A stretch of DNA of 64,000 bases from Aristolochia californica (lineage: Eukaryota > Streptophyta > Magnoliopsida > Piperales > Aristolochiaceae). The stretch lies in the NCBI GenBank assembly GCA_029961685.1, contig JARWKL010000004.1, forward strand, positions 30,571,610 through 30,635,609. Direction: 5' to 3'. Position 1 is the first letter of the stretch. Every line of letters starts with the position of its first letter. Positions 55,136 to 63,748 of the stretch are shown piece after piece. Under the pieces are notes generated by a model. It worked only from the letters and a program-made list of their open reading frames with translations. It made no database searches and had not been told where the DNA came from. The translations under genes were made by a program, and so were the position numbers.

Positions 55136-56768
55136 TCTTTTTTTGTTTACGAGAAGAAGGGAAAGAGAAAACTCAACTTTTGATTAAAGAAAAAAAGTAT
55201 ACATCTAAAATGGAAATGCACATTGAACAAACATAGAGAGATATAATTCTGAAAAGTTTCTGTAATTTTTAGGGATTGTGAACTCTATTTTGTTTTTATA
55301 TATTAGGTTCTGCAATCGTCGAGAAAAGGGGGAGGCAAGGGATTTTTAACTGAGTGTTGACTCCCAATCTATAAATCATTCCTGACAAAAATATATCCCT
55401 TTACGCATGATAAATCACTCTACAATCATCTATGATCGTTAGGTCAACTTTTTGTAAATGGGAAAAATAATGGCTTGTTTCACTCAAGTAAATATCGCAC
55501 CGCATGTTCACTTGGGAATTTAATGTTATTCTCTTTAAAAGGTTTGGATCCATAGGTCATTTGAATCTTTAACATGTTTCAAGCATGCATATCCATTTTT
55601 TAAACCATGTTTAGAAAAGTCTCTTTCTTATAATCTCCGAGATATTAGGGTTGAACAAGTTGAATTTTCCCAAACTTGGCTAACAAAACTTTTGTGCCCA
55701 CTTGTGGTGTGTGAATAAATTTTCTTTACTTAAATTTTTTATTGCTTTAAATTCTTTCCATACATAAACTCTAAAATTTTCATTTTGTTGTGATCTATTT
55801 GCCTTTTATCTCTTTTTTTGTTTACGACAAGAAGGGAAAGAGAAAACTCAAGTTTTGATTAAAAAAAAAAGTATACATCTAAAATTGAAATGCACAACGC
55901 ACAAATGTAGAGAGTGATAATTCCGAAAAGTGTCTGTAATTTTTAGGGATTGTAAACTCTATTTAGTTTCTATATATTAGGTTCTGCAATCGTCGGGAAA
56001 AGGGGGAGGTGGGGGATTTTTAAGTGAGTGTTGACTCCCAATCCATAAGTCATTCCTTACAAAAATATAGCCCGTTACACATGATAAATCACTTTACAAT
56101 CATCTATGATCGTTAGGTCAACTTTTTGTAAATGGGCAAAATAATGGCTTGTTTGACTCAGGTAAATTTCCCACCGCACGTTCACTTTGGAATTTAATGT
56201 TATTATCTTTAAAAGGTTTGGGTCCATAGGTCATTTTCATATTTAACATGTTTCAAGCATGCATATCTATTTTTTAAAAATGTCTAGAAAAATTTCTTTC
56301 TTATAAAATTCTGAGCTATTAGGGTTGAACTAGTGGAATTTACCCAAAATTGGATAACAAAGAACTTTTGTGTTCATTTGTGGTGTGTGAATAAATTTTC
56401 TTTACTTAAATTTGTGATTGCTTTAAATTCTTTCCATACATAAACTCTAAAATTTTTATTTTGTTGTGATTTATTTGCCTTTTTATCTCTTTTTTTGTTT
56501 ACGAGATGAAGGGAAAGTGAAAACTCAAGTTTTGATTTATGAAAAAAGTTTACATCGAAAATGGAAATGCACAATGTACAAATTTAGAGAGAGATAATTC
56601 CAAAAAGTGCTTGTATTTTTTAGGGATTGTAAACTCTTTTTACTTTTTATATATTAGGTTCTGAAATCGTGGAGAAAAGGGGGAGGCGGGGGATATTTAA
56701 CTGAGTGTCGACTGCCAATCCATAAGTCATTCCATACAAAAATATAGCCCGTTACGCATGATAAATCA
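55120..56768 (-). repeat. Satellite block IV, subfamily 2, reverse
   Basis: About 2.4 monomers in reverse orientation with boxes near 55312, 55985 and 56660. AATGCACATTG/AATGCACAACGCAC and CATGTTTAGAAAAGTCTC-type sequence place it in subfamily 2. It ends at ACGCATGATAAATCA, where copia-1 sequence begins. Confidence 0.92.
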
Positions 56769-57476
56769 TCCTCGTCCAGAAGTCAAAAGTGTTACTCCAT
56801 TGTCGTTAATTCATACTAATGTTTGGGGGCCCTTGTGTGTCTCCAATATTTTTCAAGCAAAATATTTTATTACATTTATTGACGATTTCAGTCGCACAAC
56901 TTGGTTGTTTATATTTAAGGAGAGTTTTGAGATACCATTCATTTTTAAGTCATTTCATGCTATTGTACTCACACAATTGGTCAGAAAATTAAAATTCTCA
57001 AGTCTGATAAGGCCAAAGAATATATTTCCAAAGACCTTGACTCTTTTTGTCAAGAAAATAACATTATCCATCAAACATCATGCGCCTACACTTCTCAACA
57101 AAACGGTGGAGCCGAATGGAAAAATCATCATATTCTTGAGGTAGCTCGAGGTTTATTATATGTCATGAAAGTTCCACACTTTTACTGGCCTCATCCAGTC
57201 CTTACGGCTTGCTTTCTTATAAATCGTCTACCATCAATCGTTCTTGGTAATAAATCTCCTTACTCTATATTATTACCAAATGATGATCCATTTTCATTAC
57301 CTTTGAAAGTCTTTGGATGTCAATGTTTTGTTCATAATTCATTACCTAGACACATCAAACTTGATCCTAAATCTATCAAGCATATCTTTTTGGGATACTC
57401 TCGCACACAAAAGGGTTATGTTTGTTATAGTCCTACTCTTCAATGTTTATTTGTGTCCAGGGATGTAATATTTTTT
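56769..57476 (+). pseudogene. Copia-1 integrase core remnant
   Basis: Encodes HPRPEVKS, then HTNVWGP, FITFIDDFSR, QQNGGAEWKN, ARGLLYVMKVPHFYWPH, FGCQCFVH and FLGYSRTQKGYVCY, the order of a plant copia integrase core and its C-terminal GKGY-type region. The first catalytic Asp of the DDE triad is Asn (AAT, 56818-56820). The second Asp is present in FIDDFS, and the Glu is at 57114-57116. A one-base loss near 56970 (after VLTQ) moves the frame. The first ATG (56758) is supplied by satellite sequence and is not a real start. The integrase would insert cDNA into chromosomes; this copy cannot. Confidence 0.88.
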
Positions 57477-58183
57477 TAACACTCCTCATTTTATTTTGAT
57501 AGCGCTCCTCCTGGTTTGTCCTCAATAACAGGTTCCCCTCAACCATTATGCCTCGTGATACAAAGATTATTCAGCCCCGAGAACAAGTGGCCGACACCAC
57601 ACCTGCCGAGTTAACAAATCCAGTAGAGGTAAGTCCTTCATCACCAGTAATTTTTTTCCCTCAATATGATACTCATCCTATTGCTATAAGGAAAGAACCT
57701 CGATCATGCACTAGACCTTCTACTTCTCATCCCATTTCAAATTTTGTGTCTCATCATCACCTCTCACCTTTATGTTTTCAGTTTCTTTCTTCTATTTCCT
57801 CCATATTTGTTCCACAGTCCTATCAGGAGGCTCTACAACATCCAAGGTGGAAGGTAGCAATGGATGAAGAAATGAAGGCCCTTAATGACAATCATACATT
57901 GTCATTGGTTCCTCTTCCCACATATAAAAAACACGTTGGTTGCAAGTGGGTTTATATTGTCAAACATAATCCGGATTGGTCAATTGTAGGATTGAAGGCT
58001 CAACTGGTTGCCAAAGGTTATACTCGGTGCTATGGAATTGATTACGAAGAAACCTTCTCTCTAGTGGCAAAAATGAACTCGGTACATATATTATTATCAC
58101 TGGTGGCAAATTCATCATGGCCGATATATCAACTTGATGTGAAAAATGCATTTCTTAATAGTGATATTAAAGAAGAAATTTAA
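57477..58183 (+). pseudogene. Copia-1 linker and first part of reverse transcriptase
   Basis: A TAA at 57477-57479 follows RDVIFF, where copia-2 continues with a Glu codon. A further frame change precedes 57548. From there a 211-codon open stretch covers the variable linker (proline- and serine-rich, SHPISNFVSHHHLSP) and the RT start: SYQEALQHPRWKVAMDEEM, KWVYIVKHNPD, AQLVAKGYTR, GIDYEETFSLVAK and YQLDVKNAFLNSDI. The first RT catalytic Asp in QLDVKNAFL is kept. It ends at TAA 58181-58183, where copia-2 has a Tyr codon before MVxPPGYV. RT copies element RNA into cDNA; here it is broken. Confidence 0.88.
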
Positions 58184-58610
58184 ATGCAACAACCACCTGG
58201 ATATGTGGTTGAGGGGGAGTCAGTATGCCGCCTAAAAAAATCTCTATATGGTCTAAAACAGTCCCCTCGGGCTATGGTTTGAAAAATTTAGTCAAGCCAT
58301 CATACGTGCTGACTTTCATAGATGCTCTGGAGATCACTCAATATTTATTGAAAATACATCGAGAGGTAAGGTGATTATGGCTGTATATGTTGATGATATT
58401 ATTTTATCTGGGAGTGATTCCGATGGCATTCAGAAAACAAAGGAAAAAATATATGCTGAATTCAAGTCGAAAGATCTTGGACTACTTAAATATTTTTTTG
58501 GGTATTGAAGTATTACAATCCAGACATGGAATGTGTTATCCCAAAGGAAGTATGCCCTTGATCTACTAGAGGAGACATGAATGATGATATGAAAACTAGC
58601 AGACACTCCT
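58184..58610 (+). pseudogene. Copia-1 second part of reverse transcriptase
   Basis: Continues QQPPGYVVEGESVCRLKKS and LKQSPRA. An extra base near 58274 shifts the frame before WFEKFSQ-like sequence. The YVDD catalytic box is intact at 58386-58397. Another extra T near 58498 (in KYFLGIEV) and a shift near 58532 (before LSQRKYALDLLEET) follow. Motifs are conserved in order, but no single frame reads through. Confidence 0.87.
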
Positions 58611-59303
58611 ATGGATGCAAATACAAAATTATGTGGAGGCAGTGGAGAAGATGTAGATATTGGGAAATATAAAAAAATAGTGGGACAACTTATTTACCTG
58701 TGTGTACCAAGGACATTTATTTCATATGCAATAAGTGTGGTAAGTCAATACATGCACAAGCCACAACTTAGTCATTGGCAAGCACTTGAAAGAATGAAAT
58801 CTGAAAGGAGCTCCAGGAAGGGGGTTTCTCTATAAAAACCATGGTCACTTCAACATCGAAGGATTCTCAGACGCAGACTGGCCCGGATCCCCGGATGACA
58901 AAAAATCTAGTTCAGGATTTTGTCTAATGGTTGGAGGGAACTTGTTTACATGGAAAAGTAAGAAGCAAAATGTAGTAGTATGGTCTAGTGCAGAAGTAGA
59001 ATATGGATAAGATCCCTTCTCACTGAATTGGGATTCTACAAAGAAGCTCCAATAGATCTATACTGTGACAATCAAGCAACAATACACATTACATCGAATC
59101 AAGTCTTCCATGAAAGAACAAAGCATATTGAAGTGGATTGCCATTTTATACGAGAAAAGTTCCAAATTGGTTTCTTATCTCTGAAGCTTATATCATCACA
59201 AAGTCAAGTTGCCGATATTTTCACCAATCTGGTCACTCACAAGATTTTGTCTACCATATGCAGCAAGTTGGGCATTTATGATGTCTTCTCACCCCCAACT
59301 TGA
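58611..59303 (+). pseudogene. Copia-1 RNase H remnant
   Basis: Pieces in several frames read MDANTKLCGGSGEDVDIGKY, VSQYMHKPQLSHWQALER, HGHFNIEGFSDADWPGSPDD, GGNLFTWKSKKQNVV and DLYCDNQATIHITSN, then VFHERTKHIEVDCHFIREKF and QVADIFTN, ending KLGIYDVFSPPT and TGA at 59301-59303. This is the copia RNase H domain, which degrades RNA in the RNA:DNA hybrid. Losses near 58795 and a stop near 59008 (after VEYG) break it. The last 91 codons are open. Confidence 0.87.
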
Positions 59304-59310
59304 AGGGAAG
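59302..59310 (+). other. Copia-1 polypurine tract
   Basis: GAAGGGAAG lies directly before the LTR start TGTTAC and overlaps the polyprotein stop, the usual place for plus-strand priming in LTR retrotransposons. Confidence 0.75.
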
Positions 59311-59319
59311 TGTTACAAT

Positions 59320-59528
59320 GTGGGACCCACCATGGTCCTCAAATAGGTGGGACCCACCATGAAAATGTGGGAAATCAAGAAGAGTCATCACCCAAGCAAG
59401 CACGAGTTAAGGAATTAAGAAGCACAAGCTGAAATGAGTTAGAAGACTTGAAGATTAAGTGGGACCCACAAATATCTCAGGCGTTATCAACCTTATCAAG
59501 AAGATCTGGAAGATCATGAGGGGCCCAC
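59320..59528. promoter_or_regulatory. Cluster of TCP-like GGNCCCAC motifs in copia-1 LTR
   Basis: GTGGGACCCAC occurs at 59320-59330, 59347-59357 and 59459-59469; GGGCCCAC is at 59521-59528. All contain GGNCCCAC, the known core bound by plant class I TCP factors. Use by the element is an inference from motif match only. Confidence 0.45.
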
Positions 59529-59758
59529 AAGGATAAGGCCACGAGATGGCCTCCTCCCTTATATTCACGTGAATGAAGAAAGAGTTCTAGTTCAACTCAT
59601 ATTAGGCTTCTCATAGATTGGTTTGAATGGACTTAACTTAGATAGTTAGAGTTGGAATGTAATTATGATTGAAAGACTGATTGTATAAGGACTCTACCTC
59701 CTCCTCTAGAGGTGCTATAATTCAGAATTAATCAAGTAACACATCTCAATCTCGGGTT

Positions 59759-59760
<2 letters not shown>

Positions 59761-59789
<29 letters not shown>
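59761..59789 (+). repeat. (TC)n microsatellite in copia-1 LTR
   Basis: About 14.5 TC units followed by TGCTTGGCGC and a long pyrimidine-rich stretch to about 59885, inside the 3' part of the LTR. Confidence 0.92.
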
Positions 59790-59791
<2 letters not shown>

Positions 59792-59919
59792 CTTGGCGCA
59801 ACCTCTCTTTTCTCTTTTACTTTTTCTTCTCCTCCCTCGAGAGCTATTCTTCCCTTTTCTTCTTTTTCTTTCTTCTTTCTCTTGCTCGAAATTATAGAAA
59901 AGGGATCCTAAATTCAACA

Positions 59920-60543
59920 CGCATGATTTATCGATCAATCAATTTACAAAGATCTATGATTGTTTGGTCAGCTTTTTGTAATTGGGGAAATTTGGTTTGT
60001 TTGGCTCGGTTAAATATCCCACCGCACTTTCACTTGAGATTTTAATGAGTATTTGTTGTACTACTTGAAAGTTTTTGATCATTAGTTCATTTACATCTTG
60101 AACATGTTTCATTCATGCATATCCATTTTTAAAACTTGTTAGGATCACGTAGAAATTTCTTTCTTATAAAATTCCAAGGTACTAGGGGTTGTACTAGTGG
60201 AATTTCCCAAACATGGATAACAAAACTTTGTGGTGTGTAAATAAAATTTTTCTACTTAGCAAGTTATGATGACTAAGAAATCTCTTTCTTATAAAATTCC
60301 AAGCTACTAGGGGTTGTACTAGTGGAATTTTCCAAACATTAATAACAAAATGATGGTGTTCATTTGTGGTGTGTGAATAATTTTTTTTACTTACATTTAT
60401 TGTTTTTTTCAATTTTTTGCATACCTAAATTCTAAAATTTTCATTCTTTTGTGATCTATTTGGCTTATCTTTTTGTTTACTAGAAAAAAGGGAGATTCAA
60501 TTTGAAATAAAAATTGAACATCTAAAATTGATATGCACAAATC
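59920..60543 (-). repeat. Satellite block V, subfamily 1, reverse
   Basis: Nearly one reverse monomer, starting at CGCATGATTTATCGATC and ending at the 60543 palindrome centre. It carries subfamily-1 signs (AGTACAACCCC in forward sense, GATCCTAACA). It contains a local duplication of about 125 bp: TCTTTCTTATAAAATTCCAA...AATTT.CCAAACAT occurs at about 60160-60222 and again at about 60285-60342. Confidence 0.9.
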
Positions 60544-61063
60544 CAAGATGCATTTCCATTTTAAATGTTCAATTTTTATTTCAAATCCGAACTTGTGTTT
60601 TTATTCTCCCATTTTTTTCGTAAACAAAAAGATAAGCAAAATAGATCACAACAAAATAAAAAGTTTAAAATTAAGGCATGCAAAAAATGGAAAACAACAA
60701 TAAATATAAGTGAAGAAAATTTATTCACTCACCACAAACGAACACCAAAGTTTTGTTATCCATGTTTTTTGAAATTCCACTAGTACATACCCTAGTAGTT
60801 CTAAATTTCATAAGAAAGAGATTTCTAATTGATCCTAATATGTTTTAGAAACGGATATGCATACATGAAACATGTTCAAGATGCAAATGACCTAATGATA
60901 AAAAACTATCAAGGAGTACAAGAAATGCTCATAAAAATCTCGAGTGAACGTACGGTGGGATTTACCCGAGGCAGACAACCCACTTTTTTCCCATTTACAA
61001 AAAGCTGACCTAACAATCATAGATCATTGTAAAGTGATTGATCGATCAATCATGTATAATGGC
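59920..61063. repeat. In-phase satellite palindrome, ~0.5-0.6 kb arms
   Basis: The reverse monomer (left) and forward monomer (right) meet at the same phase. The inner arms, 60504-60537 and 60549-60582, match at 31 of 34 positions with an 11-bp spacer. At the outer ends both arms share GATTGATCGAT, which ordinary monomers (GTGATTTATCATG) lack, so the arms are sisters rather than random members of the array. The left arm carries an extra duplication of about 125 bp. Confidence 0.85.
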
Positions 61064-61285
61064 TATATTTTTTTTTAAGGAATGACTTATGGTTTTGGAG
61101 TCAACACTCAGTTAAAAATCCCAGCCCTCCTTTTCCCGATGATTGAAAACCTAAAATATATTAAAACTAGAAGAGTTTACAATCCCTAAAAATTAAAGAG
61201 ACTTTTTGGATTTATGTTTCTCAACATTTCTGCATTTCCATTTTAGATGTTCAATTTTTATTTCAAATCCAAACTTGTGTTTTTA
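60544..61285 (+). repeat. Satellite block VI, subfamily 1, forward
   Basis: One full forward monomer with its box at about 61126-61146 (CCAGCCCTCCTTTTCCCGATG) and the first part of the next one. Subfamily-1 marks are TGCATTTCC without duplication, ATTCTCCCATTTTTTTCG and AGATTTCTAATTGATCC. It is cut at ACTTGTGTTTTTA by the copia-2 LTR. Confidence 0.92.
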
Positions 61286-61671
61286 TGGAATTTAGGATCT
61301 CATGAAAGGAACTTAGATCAACGAGGAAGAAGAAGAAGAAGAGAGAAGGAGAGGAGAAGAAGAAGGGCGTGGAAGGAGAGAGTTTGGATTATAGGGACAG
61401 AGGTTTGCGTCAAACTGAAAATGAGGGTAGGACGAATTTGTGGAAAGAGAGGAGAGTGCTTAATTCCTCTACCTCTTAGCCAATGCCTTTATTTATAGTC
61501 TTTAAAATGCTCTGAGGGCTACAACTTGTTGAAGTAAAAGACATAAAAAGAACACATATTTTACACCTCTATGCCATCTTTAAGTGGAGTATCATAATTC
61601 ACACATGTTCAACTCCTTTGACGTGTGAGTTTCTTGCCTTGAGCTTGTGGGCTAGAGCCCATCTTCCAACA
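61286..61671 (-). repeat. Copia-2 3' LTR (386 bp)
   Basis: On the minus strand it starts TGTTGGAAGATGGGC after the polypurine tract and ends GATCCTAAATTCCA against the satellite. TG...CA ends and the TGTTGGAA/TTCCA partial inverted repeat fit copia LTRs. A purine-rich stretch (61327-61378 on +) is pyrimidine-rich on the element strand near the LTR end, as in copia-1. Confidence 0.85.
61487..61500 (-). promoter_or_regulatory. TATA box in copia-2 LTR
   Basis: On the minus strand GACTATAAATAAAG is a good plant TATA box, placed mid-LTR where the U3 promoter is expected, with about 200 bp of LTR downstream. Confidence 0.6.
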
Positions 61672-61682
61672 CTCGCCCTCAA
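61672..61682 (-). other. Copia-2 polypurine tract
   Basis: Minus-strand GAGGGCGAG lies between the polyprotein stop TGA and the LTR start TGTTGGAAG, a classic copia arrangement. Confidence 0.78.
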
Positions 61683-62284
61683 GCTGGAGGAGAAAAGGCA
61701 TAAAAAATACCCAGCTTGCCACATATAAACGATAGGATTTTAGATGTAACGGGTTTAGTGAGAATATCAGCTACTTGCTCTTGAGATGACACATGTTTGA
61801 GAAAGATTATTCCTGCTTGAAACTTCTCCCATATAAAATGACAATCCACCTCAATATGTTTAGTTCTTTCATGAAAATCTGGATTTGAAGTAATATGAAT
61901 GGCAACTTGATTATCACAATTCAGACCCATGGACCTTTTATTATAAAAACCTAGTTCGATAAGAAGGGTCCTAACCCATAAAAGTTCACTAACGGTATGG
62001 GCCATAGCTCTGTATTCTGCTTCAGTGCTAGATCTTGCAACCACATTTTGCTGCTTACTTTTCCATGTAACCAAGTTTCCTCCAACCAGAGTAGAATATC
62101 CTGATATAGATTTTCTACCATCAGGTGATCCAACCCCATCTGCATCTGAGAAGCCTTCTATGTTGAAGTGCCCATGTTTGTTATACATCAATCCTCTTCC
62201 TGGAGCTCCTTTTACGTAACGTAATATTCTCTCTAAAGCATGCCAATTGGTAATTTGTGGTTTGTGCATGAATTGACTCACCAC
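61679..62284 (-). pseudogene. Copia-2 RNase H domain (open segment)
   Basis: A 201-codon open stretch at the C-terminus of the polyprotein: VSQFMHKPQITNWHALERIL, RYVKGAPGRGLMY, FSDADGVGSPDGRKSISGY, TWKSKQQNVVARSSTEAEYR, AMAHTVSELLWVRTLL, NCDNQVAIHITSNPDFHER, TKHIEVDCHFIWEKF, QVADILTKPVTSKIL, then FSPPA and TGA. This is the copia RNase H with Asp (SDAD), Glu (TEAEYR) and Asp (CDNQ) acidic residues present. SDADG replaces the SDADW seen in copia-1. It is not an independent gene; the first Met is internal. It is cut from RT by a frameshift just upstream (about 62285-62292). Confidence 0.88.
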
Positions 62285-62771
62285 ACTTACATCATATGGA
62301 TATGTCTGGCCTAGTTACCGTGAGATAAATCAGTTTTCCCACGAGTCTTTGATATTTGCCAATATCAATATCTTCTTCATTTGTGGCACATAATTTTACA
62401 TTTGTATCCATAGATGTGTCAACTGGTCTACGACCCTTCATTCTTGTTTCTTCAAGGAGATCCAAGACATATTTCCTTTGAAATAATATGATCCCATGTT
62501 TGGATAGAAGAACTTCTATACCCAAAAAATATTTAAGCATACCAAGGTCTTTAGTCTTTAATTCTTGACATATCATCTTCTTCACCTCTTGTATGCTCAA
62601 AGCATTATCACTGGTTAAGATAATATCATCCACATATACAGCTAATAATATTTTCCCTTTGTGATCAACCGAGCATCGATGAAAACCAAACCATAGAAGT
62701 GTTTGACTAAATTTATCAAACCACGCCCGAGGGGACTGCTTAAGCCTATATAAAGATTTTTTTAACCGCAT
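62285..62771 (-). pseudogene. Copia-2 reverse transcriptase, C-terminal part
   Basis: A 159-codon open stretch begins in RLKKSLYRLKQSPRAWFDKF and includes AVYVDDIILTSDN, with the catalytic YVDD at 62625-62636 (+ coordinates). It continues through KDLGMLKYFLGIEVL, QRKYVLDLLEETRMKGRRPV, DTSMDTNVKLC and LIYLTVTRPDIS. A missing base near 62772 separates it from the earlier RT part, and a second shift after RPDIS near 62290 separates it from RNase H. The active-site box itself is intact. Confidence 0.88.
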
Positions 62772-63178
62772 ACTGACTCCCCCTCAACCACATAACCAGG
62801 TGGTTAGACCATATAAATTTCCTCACTTATATCACCTTTTAAAAAAACATTTTTAACATCCAATTGATAGATGGGTCATGATGAGTTAGCAGCAATAGGC
62901 AAGATGATGCGTATCGAATTCAATTTTGAAACAAGAGAGAAGGTCTCCTCATAATCTATCCCATTGCGCTGTGTATAGCCCTTAGCAACGAGTCAAGCTT
63001 TGAGATGAGCAACTGATCCATCCGGATTATGTTTTACCAAAAAAACCCATCTACAACGAACCGGTCTTTTACCTATTGGGACTGATGTTAAGGACCAGGT
63101 TTGATTTTTGTATAAGGCGTGCATTTCTTCATCCATAGCCGCATTCCATCCTGGATGCCTCAGAGCCTCCTGATACGA
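62772..63178 (-). pseudogene. Copia-2 reverse transcriptase, N-terminal part with stops
   Basis: In one frame continuous with the upstream segment it reads SYQEALRHPGWNAAMDEEM, RWVFLVKHNPDGSVAHLKA, LVAKGYTQRNGIDYEETFS and YQLDVKNVFLKGDISEEIYM, then PPGYVVEGESVC. Three in-frame stops interrupt it: TGA at 62993-62995 (after HLKA), TGA at 62876-62878 (after ANSS, where copia-1 has Trp) and TAA at 62804-62806 (before PPGYV, where copia-1 has Gln). Each is one transition away from the expected codon. No long ORF covers this part. Confidence 0.87.
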
Positions 63179-63748
63179 CTATGGAATTGAAGTAGAAGAA
63201 AGAGACACAAGGAACTGATAACACTCGGAAGACAAGCGATGGTGAGACATAAAATTTGAGATAGGATGCGAAGTAGTACAAGAACAACATTCCTTTCTTA
63301 AAGAAATAGGCCGAGTATCAAATTCAGGCCCATACATAGGAGGAGAAGGACTTACCTCTGGTGGATCCGACATCTCCACAGGTGAAGGTACGACCAGTGC
63401 ATTAGGGGATGGATTAACTTCAAGATTAAAAGGCAAAAGCAGACAAGGAGTGGTAGAAGGACAAGTCCATCCTAGAGGAGCATCATGGGAAGAGTAGAAG
63501 GAGGTGTCCTCAAAGAAAGTCACATCCCTAGAGATAAGCATCCTCCAAAGGGTAGGATTGTAACAGACATAACCTTTCTGGATGCGAGAGTACCCTAAAA
63601 AAAAGCACCTCATAGACCGAGGATCAAGTTTATTTTTATGTGGGGATGTAACATGAACAAAACATGTACATCCAAACACTTTCAAAGGAAGAGAAAAAGG
63701 ATCTTCACCATTAAATAACATAGAGTAAGGAGTTTTATGTTGAAGGAC
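63179..63748 (-). pseudogene. Copia-2 integrase C-terminal region and linker
   Basis: Open for 180 codons: MLFNGEDPFSLPLKVFGC, FVHVTSPHKNKLDPRSMRC, FFLGYSRIQKGYVCYNP and LISRDVTFFEDTSF, then a proline- and serine-rich linker (SPSPPMYGPEFDTRPISLRK, TSHPISNFMSHHRLSS). It stops at TAG 63179-63181, where copia-1 has CAG (Gln) in QSYQEAL. It is in the same frame as both neighbours, so only nonsense changes divide this half of the polyprotein. Confidence 0.87.

Larger units (their letters stand above)
56769..59919 (+). mobile_element. Copia-1: 5'-truncated Ty1/copia LTR retrotransposon
   Basis: Order of parts is partial integrase, linker, reverse transcriptase, RNase H, polypurine tract and 3' LTR, the Ty1/copia order (integrase before RT). 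The 5' LTR, gag, protease and the zinc-finger end of integrase are absent. The left edge lies inside coding sequence directly against satellite. The reading frame is broken at many points by indels and two stops, so this is a dead copy. Its protein is clearly related to copia-2 (shared HGHFNIEGFSDAD and ERTKHIEVDCHFI), but the LTRs differ over most of their length. Confidence 0.93.
59311..59919 (+). repeat. Copia-1 3' LTR (609 bp)
   Basis: Starts TGTTACAATGTGGG right after the polypurine tract and ends GATCCTAAATTCAACA, where satellite resumes as CGCATGATTTATCG. TG...CA ends fit an LTR. Inside are three GTGGGACCCAC palindromes, an ATTCACGTGAAT palindrome (59563-59574), a (TC)n run and a pyrimidine-rich stretch near the 3' end. 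Without the 5' LTR, its boundaries rest on motif and context. Confidence 0.82.

Noticed and set aside
57960..58151. ORF opposite the copia-1 RT
   Set aside because: Antisense shadow of the RT reading frame with no protein signature.
59732..59938. Minus-strand ORF rich in Glu-Arg repeats
   Set aside because: It is the antisense of the (TC)n and pyrimidine-rich part of the copia-1 LTR.
1..61285. CENP-B box or telomere-type repeats in the monomer
   Set aside because: The conserved CGGGC segment lacks the TTCG half at the needed spacing, and no TTTAGGG runs were seen.
61247..61498. 83-codon plus-strand ORF rich in Arg
   Set aside because: It crosses the satellite/copia-2 LTR junction and reads the antisense of the LTR pyrimidine stretch.
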